35,348 nt of DNA, taken from the NCBI RefSeq assembly GCF_000715505.1, contig NZ_JHEH01000029.1:1-35348 (forward strand). Direction: 5' to 3'. Positions 1 to 9,458 of the stretch are shown here, piece after piece. The notes beneath the pieces are model-generated. The model had not been told where the DNA came from and made no database searches. It worked only from the letters and a program-made list of their open reading frames with translations. The position numbers and the translations under genes are program-made. The first letter of the stretch is position 1. Every line of letters begins with the position of its first letter. The stretch is from Thioclava dalianensis (lineage in GTDB: Bacteria; Pseudomonadota; Alphaproteobacteria; Rhodobacterales; Rhodobacteraceae).

Positions 1-250
1 GCGGCCGCCATTCGCGCCATTGCGGTGCCCGCAACCGCTGCACGCGCCCGCCTTCCTGATCGATCAGCACCGGTGCATCGCGCCCGACCGCATCGCGCAG
101 ATCCGAGGTCAGACGCAGGATCTGCGAAGGCTCTTCGATATTGCGGGCAAAGAGAATGAAGCCCCAGGGATCGGATTCGCGAAAGAAATCGCGCTCACGC
201 GGCGACAGAGCCAACCCTTCGCAGCCGAAGATGACCGATGCGGCGCCCAT
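1..250 (-). CDS. nagZ: Beta-N-acetylhexosaminidase NagZ, N-terminal part (runs off left edge)
   Basis: This is the first ~83 codons of a family 3 glycoside hydrolase that releases N-acetylglucosamine from anhydromuropeptides in cytoplasmic peptidoglycan recycling. The translation begins MGAASVIFGCEGLALSPRER and contains the family-typical stretch GFILFARNIEEPSQI followed by LIDQEGGRVQRL, the conserved substrate-binding segment of NagZ N-termini. The ATG at 250 shares one base with the stop of the SPOR gene (TGATG), which implies translational coupling and fixes the start. The catalytic Asp/His part lies outside the window. The gene order argS-SPOR-nagZ is common in Rhodobacterales, which supports the call. 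Confidence 0.9.
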   Translation of the reverse strand, partial: MGAASVIFGCEGLALSPRERDFFRESDPWGFILFARNIEEPSQILRLTSDLRDAVGRDAPVLIDQEGGRVQRLRAPQWREWRP

Positions 251-1293
251 CAGCGGGCCACCGTCGGAATGCAGTTTTGCTGCTCGGCCTGAAGCGCCAC
301 GCAGAACTGGCGCGCCTCGGTCACATCGGCAAAGCCCACCACGCGCAGGCGATAGAAATTGCGCCCGCCCGATGTGGCTTGCTGGATCACGCGTTTCTTG
401 CCTTCCATCAGCCCGCCGAACCGGCTCTCGGCCTGATCCCACGCGGTTTTCGCATCCTCGGGCGTGTCGAACGCGCCAAGCTGCGCCATCCGCGTGCCGC
501 TGGCAATCGCATCCGGGGCCACATCGACCACCGGCGCGGCGCGTGACTTACCGCTCATCTGAGTTGTTACAGCCCGCTCAAGCGCTGCGGCCAAAAGCGC
601 ATCCCCACGCTCGGGACGTTCCTGCGGGCGCGGCGAGACAGCAACGCCCGGCACCGAGGCCGGGATCACGTCCGTATCCTGCGCGGGCGTGTCGGTCGCG
701 ACATCCTCGGGACGCGCCTCGGGGGTGGCGGGGCTCGCAGCCCCCGGCTCCACGGGAATTTCGGGCGCGGCGGCAGGGAGTGTCTCGCCGGGCTGCGGCA
801 GATCGACCGCCGCATCGACAAGCGCGGTCTCCGCGGTGTTGACACCGAGCGCATTCGCCGGAGGAGCTGCCTGCGGATCCTTCTCGGCCTGACGCACCAT
901 CTCGCCCATCGGCAAATCTTCTTTGGAGAGCCCCTCAGGGGGCGGTGCGAGCGTCACGCGATCAGGTGCCGGGGCCGCCGATCCGGTGCCTGCGACGTCA
1001 TTGACGGACAGGCCGGTATGGCGCGCCAGCTCTCCGCCCGGATCTTCCGGAGCGATCCGGGCCGGCCCGTCGATCGCGCGGATCACGGGCACGCCGTTCA
1101 AATCGCGCATCGCAAGCTTGTAGCCCCAATACACGAGCCCACAAATCATCGCGACCGAGGTCAGCGCACCGGCCAGATGCACCAGCCGTGAGACCGGAGC
1201 CCGGCCTTGCGTTCCCACATCCTGAAGGGAGGGCCCATGCGGACCTGTCTCGTACCCATAGGCACCGCTTGAGCGGTCGTCATAAGCTGCCAT
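250..1293 (-). CDS. SPOR-domain membrane protein
   Basis: A 347-residue single-pass inner-membrane protein. Residues 1-35 are a short cytoplasmic tail, and about 36-60 form a hydrophobic helix (LVHLAGALTSVAMICGLVYW). Residues ~65-265 are a long Pro/Ala/Glu-rich periplasmic linker, and ~266-347 form a SPOR domain (RMAQLGAF...YRLRVVGF...EARQFC). SPOR domains bind denuded glycan strands at the division septum, so a septal envelope role is inferred, in keeping with the adjacent peptidoglycan-recycling gene nagZ. The ATG at 1293 has GAGG about 9 bases upstream. It follows argS by 56 bases and overlaps nagZ by one base. The linker is low complexity and probably variable between species. Confidence 0.85.
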   Translation of the reverse strand: MAAYDDRSSGAYGYETGPHGPSLQDVGTQGRAPVSRLVHLAGALTSVAMICGLVYWGYKLAMRDLNGVPVIRAIDGPARIAPEDPGGELARHTGLSVNDVAGTGSAAPAPDRVTLAPPPEGLSKEDLPMGEMVRQAEKDPQAAPPANALGVNTAETALVDAAVDLPQPGETLPAAAPEIPVEPGAASPATPEARPEDVATDTPAQDTDVIPASVPGVAVSPRPQERPERGDALLAAALERAVTTQMSGKSRAAPVVDVAPDAIASGTRMAQLGAFDTPEDAKTAWDQAESRFGGLMEGKKRVIQQATSGGRNFYRLRVVGFADVTEARQFCVALQAEQQNCIPTVAR

Positions 1294-1305
1294 GCGCGTC
1301 GCCTC

Positions 1306-1344
1306 GCCGCCGGTTGCCCGGCTGTTACTGCCTCATCCGGCGGC
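1306..1344 (-). other. GC-rich stem-loop between argS and the SPOR gene
   Basis: GCCGCCGG (1306-1313) is the exact reverse complement of CCGGCGGC (1337-1344), with a 23-base loop. It has no T-run, so it is not a normal terminator. It may modulate readthrough or mRNA decay between argS and the SPOR gene. The function is inferred. Confidence 0.35.
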
Positions 1345-1349
1345 GTGCG

Positions 1350-3095
1350 TTAACGCATCTCTTCAGCCGGAGTGACCCCAAGAATAGCAAGACCTGAGGA
1401 AATAACAACGGCACAGGCGCGTGCGAGCGCGATTTTCGCCGACGAGGCAGCCTCATCGCCCTCTTGCAAGAAGCGCAGCTCGGGGACATCATTGCCCCGG
1501 TTCCACAGCGCGTGAAGATCGCTTGCGAGATCAAAGAGATAGAAGGCCACGCGGTGCGGCTCACTGGCCCGTGCGGCGATCTCGATCAGGCGTGGATATT
1601 CGGCGATCTTCTTGACCAGCTCCAGCTCGGCGGGATGCCACGGAGCAGGCAGCTCGGCCTGAGCCAGACGGGCATCCGACATATCCCAGCCCGCCTCTTG
1701 TGCCTTGCGCAGAACCGAGCAGACCCGGGCATGGGCGTATTGCACGTAAAAGACCGGGTTGTCCTTGGATTGCTCCAGCACCTTGGCGAAGTCGAAATCC
1801 AGCGGCGCATCGTTCTTGCGCGTGAGCATGTGGAAGCGGGTCACATCGGCGCCCGCCTGCTCCACCACATCGCGCAGGGTCACGAAAGTGCCCGCACGTT
1901 TGGACATCTTGAAGGGCTCGCCATTCTTGAACAGCTTCACCAGCTGCACCAGCTTGATATCGAGCGTGACCTTGCCCTCGGACAAGGCCGACACCGCCGC
2001 CTTCATCCGCTTCACATAGCCCCCGTGATCGGCGCCGAAGACGTCGATCAGCAAATCGAAACCGCGTTCGATCTTGGTCCAGTGATAGGCGATATCGGGG
2101 GCGAAATAGGTCCAGCCGCCATCGGATTTCTTCACCGGGCGGTCGACATCGTCGCCAAACTGGGTCGAGCGGAACAAGGTCTGCTCGCGCTCTTCCCAAT
2201 CCTCGGGCAGCTTGCCCTTGGGCGGGTCGAGCACGCCTTCATAGATCAGCCCCAGATCCTCAAGCCGCTGAAGCGCCGCCTCGATCCGTCCGGTGCCGTA
2301 AAGCGCCTTCTCGGAGGAGAACACATCCATCTTCACGCCCAGCGAAGCCAGATCGCCGCGGATCATATCCATCATCTGCTCGGTGGCAAATTCGCGCAGC
2401 TCGGCCAACCAGTCTTCTTCCGGCTTTTCAAGCAGTTCGCGCCCGTACTTCGCCTTGATCGCTGCCCCCACCGGGATCAGGTAATCGCCCGGATACAGGC
2501 CCTCGCGGATCGCAGGCTCCAGCCCGCATGCCTCGCGGTAGCGCTCATAGGCCGAACGTGCCAGCACATCGACCTGCGCGCCGCCATCATTGATGTAATA
2601 TTCGCGCGTGACGTCATAGCCTGCGAAATCCAAAAGGCTCGCCAGCGCGTCGCCAAACACTGCGCCACGGGTATGGCCCACATGCATCGGACCGGTCGGG
2701 TTGGCAGAGACGAACTCGACATTGACCCGCACGCCCTGCCCGAGCGCCGAGCGCCCGTAATCGGCACCGCTCTTGAGCACATCGCGGGTAACTTCGGCCC
2801 AGACACCCGGATCCAGCCGCAGATTGATGAATCCCGGCCCTGCCACATCGGCGCTCACGATCCGCCCGTCGCCTGCCAGCTTTTCGGCCAGCCCCTCTGC
2901 GATGTCGCGCGGCTTGGCTTTCGCGGGCTTGGCCAGCACCATCGCGGCATTGGTCGCCATATCGCCATGCAACGGATCGCGCGGCGGCTCGACCGCAACA
3001 TTGGCATAATCCAGCCCCGCCGGCAGCACGCCTTGCGAAACCATCTCGTCGAGCGCGGCAATCACGGCCACGCGAATATCAAAAAACAGGTTCAT
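1350..3095 (-). CDS. argS: Arginyl-tRNA synthetase
   Basis: A cytoplasmic class I aminoacyl-tRNA synthetase that charges tRNA-Arg with arginine using ATP; 581 residues, normal for the family. The N-terminal tRNA-binding extension (about 1-110) is followed by the HIGH-type signature HVGH at 138-141 (in [11 protein letters not shown]), the catalytic-domain motif YYINDGG (166-172), KMSKR at 396-400 and a C-terminal anticodon-binding helical domain. The ATG at 3095 (MNLFFDIR) is chosen because an AAGGA lies just upstream and ArgS proteins typically begin here; the frame stays open further upstream but without family similarity. It is the first gene of the argS-SPOR-nagZ operon, divergent from the gene at 3241. 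Confidence 0.97.
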   Translation of the reverse strand: MNLFFDIRVAVIAALDEMVSQGVLPAGLDYANVAVEPPRDPLHGDMATNAAMVLAKPAKAKPRDIAEGLAEKLAGDGRIVSADVAGPGFINLRLDPGVWAEVTRDVLKSGADYGRSALGQGVRVNVEFVSANPTGPMHVGHTRGAVFGDALASLLDFAGYDVTREYYINDGGAQVDVLARSAYERYREACGLEPAIREGLYPGDYLIPVGAAIKAKYGRELLEKPEEDWLAELREFATEQMMDMIRGDLASLGVKMDVFSSEKALYGTGRIEAALQRLEDLGLIYEGVLDPPKGKLPEDWEEREQTLFRSTQFGDDVDRPVKKSDGGWTYFAPDIAYHWTKIERGFDLLIDVFGADHGGYVKRMKAAVSALSEGKVTLDIKLVQLVKLFKNGEPFKMSKRAGTFVTLRDVVEQAGADVTRFHMLTRKNDAPLDFDFAKVLEQSKDNPVFYVQYAHARVCSVLRKAQEAGWDMSDARLAQAELPAPWHPAELELVKKIAEYPRLIEIAARASEPHRVAFYLFDLASDLHALWNRGNDVPELRFLQEGDEAASSAKIALARACAVVISSGLAILGVTPAEEMR

Positions 3096-3186
3096 ATCAT
3101 TGGTCCTTGCTTGCGCTCTCCCCTGCCAGAGCCCGCGCGCGACGTCAATGGTGCGCACGGCCCGCGATGCCGACCTAGCGTCAGAC

Positions 3187-3214
3187 TTGGGAACCTGCGC
3201 AATCGTTGTTAGAT
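3187..3214 (+). promoter_or_regulatory. Candidate sigma-70 promoter of the hemolysin III-like gene
   Basis: TTGGGA (3187-3192) and TTAGAT (3209-3214) are separated by 16 bases and lie 27 bases before the ATG at 3241. This is pattern matching only; the spacer is slightly short. Confidence 0.3.
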
Positions 3215-3240
3215 TGGGGCAGCCCAAAAGGATCACCGCA

Positions 3241-3885
3241 ATGACACGCTATCAACTGACCCATTCATTCCGCGAACATCTGGCCGATGGCGTGGTCCAT
3301 GTGCTGGGCGTGGCCTTCGCGGTGGCTGCGGTCTCTGCGATGATCGTCTGGGCTGCGCTGAGCATCCCCTCGCCCCATATCTGGCCGCTCGCGGTCTACT
3401 CGGCGGGGCTTGTGACCTCATTTGGGCTTTCTGCCGCCTATAACCTGACGCTTCACGCCCCGACCCGGGCTGTGCTGCGGCGCTTCGATCACGCCGCGAT
3501 ATATATGCTGATCGCTGCGACCTACACGCCGCTGGCCCTTTTGGGGATGGGCGGCGCTTGGGGCTGGGGGCTGACCGGGGCGGTCTGGCTGATGGCCGCG
3601 ATCGGGATGGTGATGAAGCTAGGCTTTTTTCATCGCTCCGAGCGCGCGGGCTTTGCGCTCTATCTTGCGATGGGTTGGCTGGGTGTGATCGCGGCATGGC
3701 CGCTCTTTACTTCACTGCCCACGTCAGCGCTTGTGCTGGTGGTGGTCGGCGGGCTGACCTACACGGCGGGCACGCTGTTTTACCAATTCGAGCGCATCCC
3801 GTTCTCGCGGGCAATCTGGCACGCGATGGTGCTGGCCGCCGCCGCCACCCATTACGCAGCCGTGCTGGTGATCTCGCAGCCCTGA
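3241..3885 (+). CDS. Hemolysin III / PAQR-family integral membrane protein
   Basis: A 214-residue polytopic inner-membrane protein with about seven hydrophobic helices. It carries the family's signature residues: SAAYNLTLH near the second helix, [17 protein letters not shown] in the middle and [19 protein letters not shown] at the C-terminus. The conserved Ser, Asp and His residues match the metal-dependent hydrolase-like site of the PAQR superfamily. The family is named hemolysin III, but a hemolytic role is doubtful; a membrane-lipid or stress role is more likely, and the substrate is unknown. The ATG at 3241 is preceded by AAGGA. It is monocistronic, divergent from argS and convergent with tgt 21 bases downstream. 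Confidence 0.85.
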   Translation: MTRYQLTHSFREHLADGVVHVLGVAFAVAAVSAMIVWAALSIPSPHIWPLAVYSAGLVTSFGLSAAYNLTLHAPTRAVLRRFDHAAIYMLIAATYTPLALLGMGGAWGWGLTGAVWLMAAIGMVMKLGFFHRSERAGFALYLAMGWLGVIAAWPLFTSLPTSALVLVVVGGLTYTAGTLFYQFERIPFSRAIWHAMVLAAAATHYAAVLVISQP

Positions 3886-3906
3886 GCGCCGCGGGCTGCG
3901 CCGGCG

Positions 3907-5034
3907 TTACAGCGGCTCGATATCGCCCTGCGCCCGCAGCGCGTGGAAATCGGCCACGAAAGCGGCCAGGCGCCCCTCTGAGATCGCCGCGCGGAGACCT
4001 GCCATAAGCTCTTGATAGTAATGCAGGTTATGCCATGTCAGCAGCATGCCCGAGATCATTTCCTGCGAGCGGAACACGTGATGCAGATAGGCGCGCGAAT
4101 AGTTGCTGCAGGCCGGACAGCTGCACGCCTCATCAAGCGGGCGCGGATCGTCGGCATGGCGCGCGTTCTTGATATTGACCTGACCGCGCCGGGTCCAAGC
4201 CTGCCCGGTACGCCCCGAGCGCGAGGGCAGCACGCAATCCATCATATCGATGCCACGCTCCACCGCGCCCACGATGTCATCGGGCTTGCCCACACCCATC
4301 AGATAGCGCGGCTTGTCCTCGGGCAGCATGTCGCAGGCATAGTCGAGCACGCCGAACATCGCCTCTTGCCCCTCGCCCACGGCAAGCCCGCCGACCGCAT
4401 ATCCGTCAAAGCCGATTTCTTTTAGTTTCTCGGCACTTTCGGCGCGAAGCTCACGCGTTACACCACCTTGCTGAATGCCAAAAAGCGCATGTCCGGGGCG
4501 GTCGCCAAAGGCATCGCGCGAGCGCTGCGCCCACCGCATTGAGAGCCGCATTGAGGCGGCCACCTCGGCCTCCGTGGCGGGCAGCGCGGGGCATTCGTCG
4601 AAACACATCACGATATCCGAGCCCAGCAGCTTCTGGATCTCCATCGAGCGCTCAGGCGTCAGCATATGTTTCGAGCCGTCGATATGCGAGGCAAAGCGCA
4701 CGCCTTCCTCGGTCAGCTTACGCAGACTCGCAAGGCTCATCACCTGAAACCCGCCGCTATCGGTGAGGATCGGTTTGTCCCAATTCATGAATGTATGCAG
4801 CCCGCCCAAACCCGCGATCCGCTCGGCGGTGGGGCGCAGCATCAGGTGATAGGTGTTGCCCAGCAAGATATCGGCCCCGGTGGCGGCCACCGATTCCGGC
4901 ATCATCGCCTTGACCGTCGCAGCCGTCCCCACCGGCATGAAGGCGGGCGTGCGAATCTGACCGCGCGGGGTGTCGATCACGCCCGTGCGCGCCGCGCCAT
5001 CGGTGGCATTTCGGGTGAAGCTGAACTTGGTCAT
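3907..5034 (-). CDS. tgt: Queuine tRNA-ribosyltransferase (tRNA-guanine transglycosylase)
   Basis: A 375-residue TIM-barrel enzyme that swaps guanine-34 of GUN-anticodon tRNAs for the queuosine precursor preQ1. Visible motifs are DSGGFQ with catalytic Asp92, IQQGG (188-192) and GGLAVGE (215-221) of the base pocket, and the nucleophile Asp266 in [14 protein letters not shown]. Zinc ligands are Cys304, Cys306 and Cys309 (CSCPAC) with His335 (TWHN). All catalytic and metal residues expected from the Zymomonas enzyme are present. It lies downstream of pepA-holC on the same strand, separated from holC by a hairpin with a T-rich tail, so it probably has its own promoter within 5035-5125. Confidence 0.97.
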   Translation of the reverse strand: MTKFSFTRNATDGAARTGVIDTPRGQIRTPAFMPVGTAATVKAMMPESVAATGADILLGNTYHLMLRPTAERIAGLGGLHTFMNWDKPILTDSGGFQVMSLASLRKLTEEGVRFASHIDGSKHMLTPERSMEIQKLLGSDIVMCFDECPALPATEAEVAASMRLSMRWAQRSRDAFGDRPGHALFGIQQGGVTRELRAESAEKLKEIGFDGYAVGGLAVGEGQEAMFGVLDYACDMLPEDKPRYLMGVGKPDDIVGAVERGIDMMDCVLPSRSGRTGQAWTRRGQVNIKNARHADDPRPLDEACSCPACSNYSRAYLHHVFRSQEMISGMLLTWHNLHYYQELMAGLRAAISEGRLAAFVADFHALRAQGDIEPL

Positions 5035-5081
5035 ATGCGCGCTCCTGCAACTCAGGGCGCGGGTTTAGACCGGGCGGGCGC

Positions 5082-5117
5082 AAAAGAAAAGCCGCCCTTG
5101 ACGGGCGCGTGGGCGGC
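5082..5117 (-). terminator. Rho-independent terminator after holC
   Basis: Read on the minus strand, GCCGCCC (5117-5111) pairs with GGGCGGC (5097-5091) across a 13-base loop and is followed by TTTTCTTTT (5090-5082). It sits directly after the holC stop, so it should end the pepA-holC transcript before tgt. Confidence 0.75.
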
Positions 5118-5125
5118 GCAATGGC

Positions 5126-5581
5126 TCAGCTCTCGGCCTTCTTCTGCCAGCGCCCGCTTTCCTCCGACCAATAGGCCGCCTTCGCGCCCTCAGAGGTCAG
5201 CGCTTTCCACTGCGCCCGCGCCTTTTGCAGCGCCTCTGGGTCGTGACCGTCAAACAAGATCCAGACCCGCTCATGGGTATCAGCCTCGGAGGCCGCCACC
5301 TCGGCACCATCCACCGCCATCACCGCCTGCCGCCCGTCGCCAGAGGGCGCCATGGTCAGCAAGATCGGCTGGAGCACATCATGCGGCCCGCCCGCCATTC
5401 CATGCGGCAAGAAGCTGGTCTCGCCCAGCGACCACAGCGCCAGATCAAGCTGCTCAAGGCGCGCCAGATCGCGCCCGCGCAGCTCGATCTTCCAACCCTG
5501 CTCAAGCGCCCGACTGGCCAGATTGCTCAGGACCTGTTCGGGCGCGGATTGGGTGAGATGGTAGAAGTTGATCAACCCCAT
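5126..5581 (-). CDS. holC: DNA polymerase III chi subunit
   Basis: A 151-residue protein starting MGLINFYHLTQSAPEQVL, typical of HolC, the clamp-loader accessory subunit that links the replicase to single-strand binding protein. Conserved features are the GW.I.LRG segment near 28-36, the DLALWSLGETSFLPHG stretch with its Trp/Phe/Leu/Pro/His pattern, and the C-terminal RAQWKAL..GAKAAYWSEE. The ATG at 5581 lies one base after the pepA stop, so the pair is translationally coupled; pepA-holC is a widespread proteobacterial pairing. A terminator follows at once. Confidence 0.92.
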   Translation of the reverse strand: MGLINFYHLTQSAPEQVLSNLASRALEQGWKIELRGRDLARLEQLDLALWSLGETSFLPHGMAGGPHDVLQPILLTMAPSGDGRQAVMAVDGAEVAASEADTHERVWILFDGHDPEALQKARAQWKALTSEGAKAAYWSEESGRWQKKAES

Positions 5582-5582
5582 C

Positions 5583-7046
5583 TCACGCCTCGAACCGGTC
5601 CCGGATCAGCCGATCCAGCGTCATCACGCCCCAGCCAGTCGGCCCCTTTGGCGCAAGATCGGTCGCAGAGGGCGGCAGCGCAACACCGGCGATATCGATA
5701 TGGCACCACGGCACCTCGTCGCGCACGAAGCGCTTGAGGAAAGCGGCGGCAATAATCGCACCGCCCGAGCGACCGCCGACATTGCGAACATCGGCCAGCC
5801 GCGACTTCAGCTCCTTGTCATAGGCGGGTTGCAGCGGCATGTGCCACGCCCCTTCCCCCTCGGCCTTGGCCGCTTTAAGAATGTCGCCTACGAATTTGTC
5901 ATCATTAGCAAAAAGCCCCGCGTTCTCATGACCGAGCGCGACAATCACGGCGCCCGTCAAGGTCGCGAGATTGATCATCGCTGTGGGCTTGAAGCGCTCT
6001 TGCGCATACCAAAGCACATCGGCCAGAACGAGCCGCCCCTCGGCATCGGTATTGATCACCTCGATCGTGTCGCCCTTCATGGATTTGACGATATCGCCGG
6101 GACGCTGAGCCCGCCCGTCGGGCATGTTCTCGACCAGCCCCACCAGCCCCACGACATTGGCCCGCGCCTTGCGCAGCGCCAGCGCCCGCATCACGCCCGA
6201 GACGGTGCCCGCACCGCCCATATCCATCGTCATCGCTTCCATGCCGCCTGCGGGTTTGATCGAAATCCCGCCCGTGTCGAACACGACGCCCTTGCCGACG
6301 AGTGCAAGCGGAGCCTCATCGCCGCCGCCATTCCACTGCATGACCACCACTTTAGAGGGCATCTCGGAGCCCTGTCCGACACCCAAAAGCGCGCCCATAC
6401 CCAGCTCGCGCAGCTGCGGCTCTTCAAGGATCTCGACCTCAAGGCCCAGCTCCTGCATGGCTGCCAAACGGGCCGCGAAATCATCTGTGGTCAGGATATT
6501 GGCCGGTTCATTGACCAGATCGCGGGTGAAAAACACGCCCTCTGCCAGCGCGGCATGGGGGGCGGCCTGCGCGGCCAGCGCCTCGGGATCGGCAGTCATG
6601 AAGGTGACCGGGCCAAACGCGTTCTCGGCGGTGGTGTGATAGTTGAACCGGTAGGCCCGCAGCACCAGCCCAAAGGAAATCTCGGCGGCGCGGGTCACCC
6701 CCTCGGCCAGAACGATCACGCCGCGCTCGCCCAAGCGCGCACCGATCCGCCCGCCTGCCTTGCGCGCCTGCGCGACATCGGCGCGGCGGTCAAGTTTGAC
6801 GATCTGCACGGCCTCTGCGGCCAGTCCTGCGGGCCAGCCCAGCTCAATCGAATCGCCTTGCCCGAGCTTTGAGAACGCCTCCGAGGCCAGCGCCCGCTTG
6901 AGCGCGCCTTTCATCGCCCGGTCTAGCTTGCGCGCAACCTGCCCCAGCTTGCCCTCAGCATTGACACAAAGCGCAATCCGGCCTGCAAATCCGGCAAGAA
7001 CCTCAGGATCGGTTTCTTTGAAGGCTAAAGCTGCGGGCTGGGTCAT
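5583..7046 (-). CDS. pepA: Leucyl aminopeptidase (cytosol aminopeptidase, M17)
   Basis: A 487-residue dizinc aminopeptidase that removes N-terminal residues from peptides in the cytoplasm. The N-terminal macro-like domain spans ~1-165. The catalytic domain carries VGKGVVFDTGGISIKP with Lys252 and Asp257, catalytic Lys264, Asp275 in TMDMGGAG, and NTDAEGRL with Asp334, Glu336 and Arg338. All metal and catalytic positions of the family are intact. The start MTQPAALAF at 7046 has GGAGAG upstream, and the open frame beyond it has no family similarity. In some bacteria PepA also binds DNA; nothing here shows that. It heads the pepA-holC operon and is divergent from lptF. Confidence 0.96.
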   Translation of the reverse strand: MTQPAALAFKETDPEVLAGFAGRIALCVNAEGKLGQVARKLDRAMKGALKRALASEAFSKLGQGDSIELGWPAGLAAEAVQIVKLDRRADVAQARKAGGRIGARLGERGVIVLAEGVTRAAEISFGLVLRAYRFNYHTTAENAFGPVTFMTADPEALAAQAAPHAALAEGVFFTRDLVNEPANILTTDDFAARLAAMQELGLEVEILEEPQLRELGMGALLGVGQGSEMPSKVVVMQWNGGGDEAPLALVGKGVVFDTGGISIKPAGGMEAMTMDMGGAGTVSGVMRALALRKARANVVGLVGLVENMPDGRAQRPGDIVKSMKGDTIEVINTDAEGRLVLADVLWYAQERFKPTAMINLATLTGAVIVALGHENAGLFANDDKFVGDILKAAKAEGEGAWHMPLQPAYDKELKSRLADVRNVGGRSGGAIIAAAFLKRFVRDEVPWCHIDIAGVALPPSATDLAPKGPTGWGVMTLDRLIRDRFEA

Positions 7047-7203
7047 GCGGGTCTCTCCATCAGGGCCGCCCGCGCCATCGCTTGGGCAGGCAGGCAAGGT
7101 TTCGCGGGTGAGCCTAGACCTGCCTCCAGAAAATGAAAAGCGCCCCACTTGTCGCCTTTCTTTGACCTGCGCGACACGATAGAGAGAGGAAAACCTGTCG
7201 GGG

Positions 7204-8343
7204 GTGAAGAGGTACGTGACGCAACTGGACAGATATCTGTTGTCCAAATTGATGGCGCTGTTTGGGTTTTTCGCCCTTGTTCTGGTGTCGGTCTATTGGG
7301 TCAACCGCGCTGTGCTGTTGTTCGACAGCCTGATTGCCGATGGCCAGACCGCACTTGTGGTGCTGGAATTCACAGCGCTCACCTTGCCTTACGTGATCCG
7401 CATCGTGCTGCCGGTCGCGGCCTTTGCCGCAACGATCTATGCGATCAACCGGCTTGATCAGGACAGCGAATTGGTGGTGATGCGCGCAACCGGCGCGTCG
7501 AACTGGCGTCTGGCGCGGCCCGTGGTTGTGTTCGGGCTGATTGCCTCGGTGATGATGGCGGTGCTGGTGAATGTGCTGGTGCCCGCCGCACGTGAGCGGC
7601 TGGCGGATCGCCAGCAGGAAGTGGCACAAAACGTCACCGCGCGGCTTCTCGTCGAGGGGACGTTTCAGCATCCCGCGCCGGGCGTAACCATCTATATCCG
7701 CAAAATCTCGGATCTGGGCGAGCTGGAGGGGCTGTTTCTCTCGGATCGCCGCGACCCGAACCGCGCCACGATCTACACCGCCGACAAAGCGCTGATCGTG
7801 CGCTCTGACAGCGGCCCGAAGCTGGTGATGTTCGACGGCATGGCGCAGTCGCTCCAGCAACCGGGAAACCGGCTGGCGATCACGCGCTATGCGAACTTCA
7901 CCTATAATCTCAACGGCTTGATCAACACCAACTCAGACCGCAAGCGCGATCTTTCAGAGGTCTCTACCCTGTCGCTGATCCGCCCCGATGCCAAGCTGAG
8001 CGCCCAGACCGGTGCCACGCCCGCGCAAATCTGGCTGGAGCTGAACCGACGCATCAGCCAGCCGCTGCTGGCACCCGTGGCGGCCCTGATTGGCTTTGCC
8101 GCGCTGATGATCGGGACGTTCTCGCGCTTTGGGATGTGGCGACAGATGGCGCTGGCGATTGGCGGGTTGATCATCGTACAGGCCCTGCAAAACAGTTGCG
8201 AGGCGGCCTCTTCTGCCGATCCACAGCTCTGGCCGCTGCTCTATGTGCCCGCGATTGGCGGCGGGGTGATCGTGCTGCTGATGCTGTGGTGGTCGGGCCG
8301 CCCGATGCGGGTGCGCGCCGCCCCGGCAGGAGGCGCGCCATGA
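7204..8343 (+). CDS. lptF: LPS export permease LptF
   Basis: One of the two transmembrane subunits of the LptB2FG ABC transporter, which extracts LPS from the inner membrane. About 379 residues: two N-terminal helices (about 15-37 and 57-80), a coupling region DSELVVMRATGAS, a third helix (~105-127), a periplasmic beta-jellyroll (about 135-270) that hands LPS to the bridge, and three C-terminal helices. The start is ambiguous: GTG at 7204 has a distant GAGAGGA, whereas GTG at 7216 (MTQLDRYLL, closer to relatives) has AAGAGG only three bases away. It heads the lptF-lptG-lptD-surA-pdxA-rsmA run and overlaps lptG by four bases (ATGA). Confidence 0.93.
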   Translation: MKRYVTQLDRYLLSKLMALFGFFALVLVSVYWVNRAVLLFDSLIADGQTALVVLEFTALTLPYVIRIVLPVAAFAATIYAINRLDQDSELVVMRATGASNWRLARPVVVFGLIASVMMAVLVNVLVPAARERLADRQQEVAQNVTARLLVEGTFQHPAPGVTIYIRKISDLGELEGLFLSDRRDPNRATIYTADKALIVRSDSGPKLVMFDGMAQSLQQPGNRLAITRYANFTYNLNGLINTNSDRKRDLSEVSTLSLIRPDAKLSAQTGATPAQIWLELNRRISQPLLAPVAALIGFAALMIGTFSRFGMWRQMALAIGGLIIVQALQNSCEAASSADPQLWPLLYVPAIGGGVIVLLMLWWSGRPMRVRAAPAGGAP

Positions 8344-9458
8344 CGCTCTCGATCTATCTCGCGCGGCGGTTCATACGCTCGTTCCTTGTCGTGCTGGCGA
8401 GCTTTTGGGGAATATTGTTCCTGATCGATCTGGTCGAGGAGGTCCGGCGGTTTTCCGATGCCAAGCTGAGCCTGCCGCAGTTGGCCGTGCTGTCGCTGCT
8501 CAACATCCCGACGACGCTTTATAACATCTTGCCGCTGATCGTCATGCTCTCGGCGGTGGCGCTGTTCATCGCGCTGGCGCGACGCTCTGAGCTAGTGGTG
8601 ATCCGGGCCTCGGGCCAGTCGGGGCTGCGGCTGTTGGCCGCGCCCTTGATCGTCGCGCTGATCATCGGGCTGCTGGCTCTGTTTGTGGGCAATCCGCTCG
8701 CGAGCGCCACCGAGAAGCGCTACGACGCCCAGCTTGAGCATTATCAGGCCGATGGCGGCTCGGCGGTGTCGATCGGGCGCGAGGGTGTCTGGATGCGCCA
8801 AAGCGCCGGCCATGCCGCCGATGGCGCAGCCCTCGCACAGGCGGTGATCCATGCGACCCGCGCCAATGCCGATGCGACGACGCTTTATAATGTCACCTTC
8901 CTGATTTTCGATCCGCAAAATGGCCCGTTCCGGCGGATCGATGCCGCCAAGGCGCAGCTTGAGCCGGGGCACTGGGTGCTTGACGATGTGAAGGATTGGC
9001 CGCTTGGCAGTTCGACCAATCCCGAGCGCGACGCCAAGACCGCCAAGACGCTGACGCTGGCCTCCGATCTGACAGTGGAGCGGATTCGCGACAGTTTCGG
9101 CCAGCCCTCTGCCGTGCCGATCTGGCAATTGCCGAGCTTCATCGCACAGCTCGAAGAGGCCGGATTTTCGGCGCGCCGCCATATGGTGTGGTTCCAGATG
9201 GAGCTGGCCTTGCCGCTGGTGCTGGCCGCGATGGTTCTGATTGCAGCAAGCTTCTCGATGGATCATATCCGGGCCGGTGGCACCGGCATGAAGGTGCTTT
9301 TGGCACTTGCCGCTGGGCTGGGACTATTTTTTCTGCGCAATATCGCGCAGGTTCTGGGCGATAACGGGCAAATCCCGGTCATGCTCGCGGCCTGGGCGCC
9401 GCCGGTTATCGGTCTGATGCTGCCCTTGGCTCTCTTGTTGCACCGGGAGGATGGATGA
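8340..9458 (+). CDS. lptG: LPS export permease LptG
   Basis: The second transmembrane subunit of the LPS extractor, 372 residues with the same plan as LptF: N-terminal helices (about 15-37, 55-80, 98-120), a periplasmic jellyroll to about residue 270, and three C-terminal helices (VLAAMVLIAASF, VLLALAAGLGLFFL, VMLAAWAPPVIGLMLPLALLL). The coupling-helix motif ARRSELVVIRASGQS matches ELVVMRATGAS in the upstream LptF, as expected for two paralogues that both contact LptB. The ATG at 8340 overlaps the lptF stop, and its own stop overlaps the lptD start. The lptB ATPase gene is not in the window. Confidence 0.93.
   Translation: MTLSIYLARRFIRSFLVVLASFWGILFLIDLVEEVRRFSDAKLSLPQLAVLSLLNIPTTLYNILPLIVMLSAVALFIALARRSELVVIRASGQSGLRLLAAPLIVALIIGLLALFVGNPLASATEKRYDAQLEHYQADGGSAVSIGREGVWMRQSAGHAADGAALAQAVIHATRANADATTLYNVTFLIFDPQNGPFRRIDAAKAQLEPGHWVLDDVKDWPLGSSTNPERDAKTAKTLTLASDLTVERIRDSFGQPSAVPIWQLPSFIAQLEEAGFSARRHMVWFQMELALPLVLAAMVLIAASFSMDHIRAGGTGMKVLLALAAGLGLFFLRNIAQVLGDNGQIPVMLAAWAPPVIGLMLPLALLLHREDG

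Noticed and set aside
1464-3212. A 582-codon open frame on the plus strand opposite argS
   Set aside because: It is the antisense shadow of argS in high-GC DNA; its translation is rich in His/Arg/Gln with no family motifs, while argS on the other strand has all of its signatures.
5568-6872. A 434-codon plus-strand open frame opposite pepA
   Set aside because: It lies fully under pepA and has no recognisable domain or ribosome-binding site.
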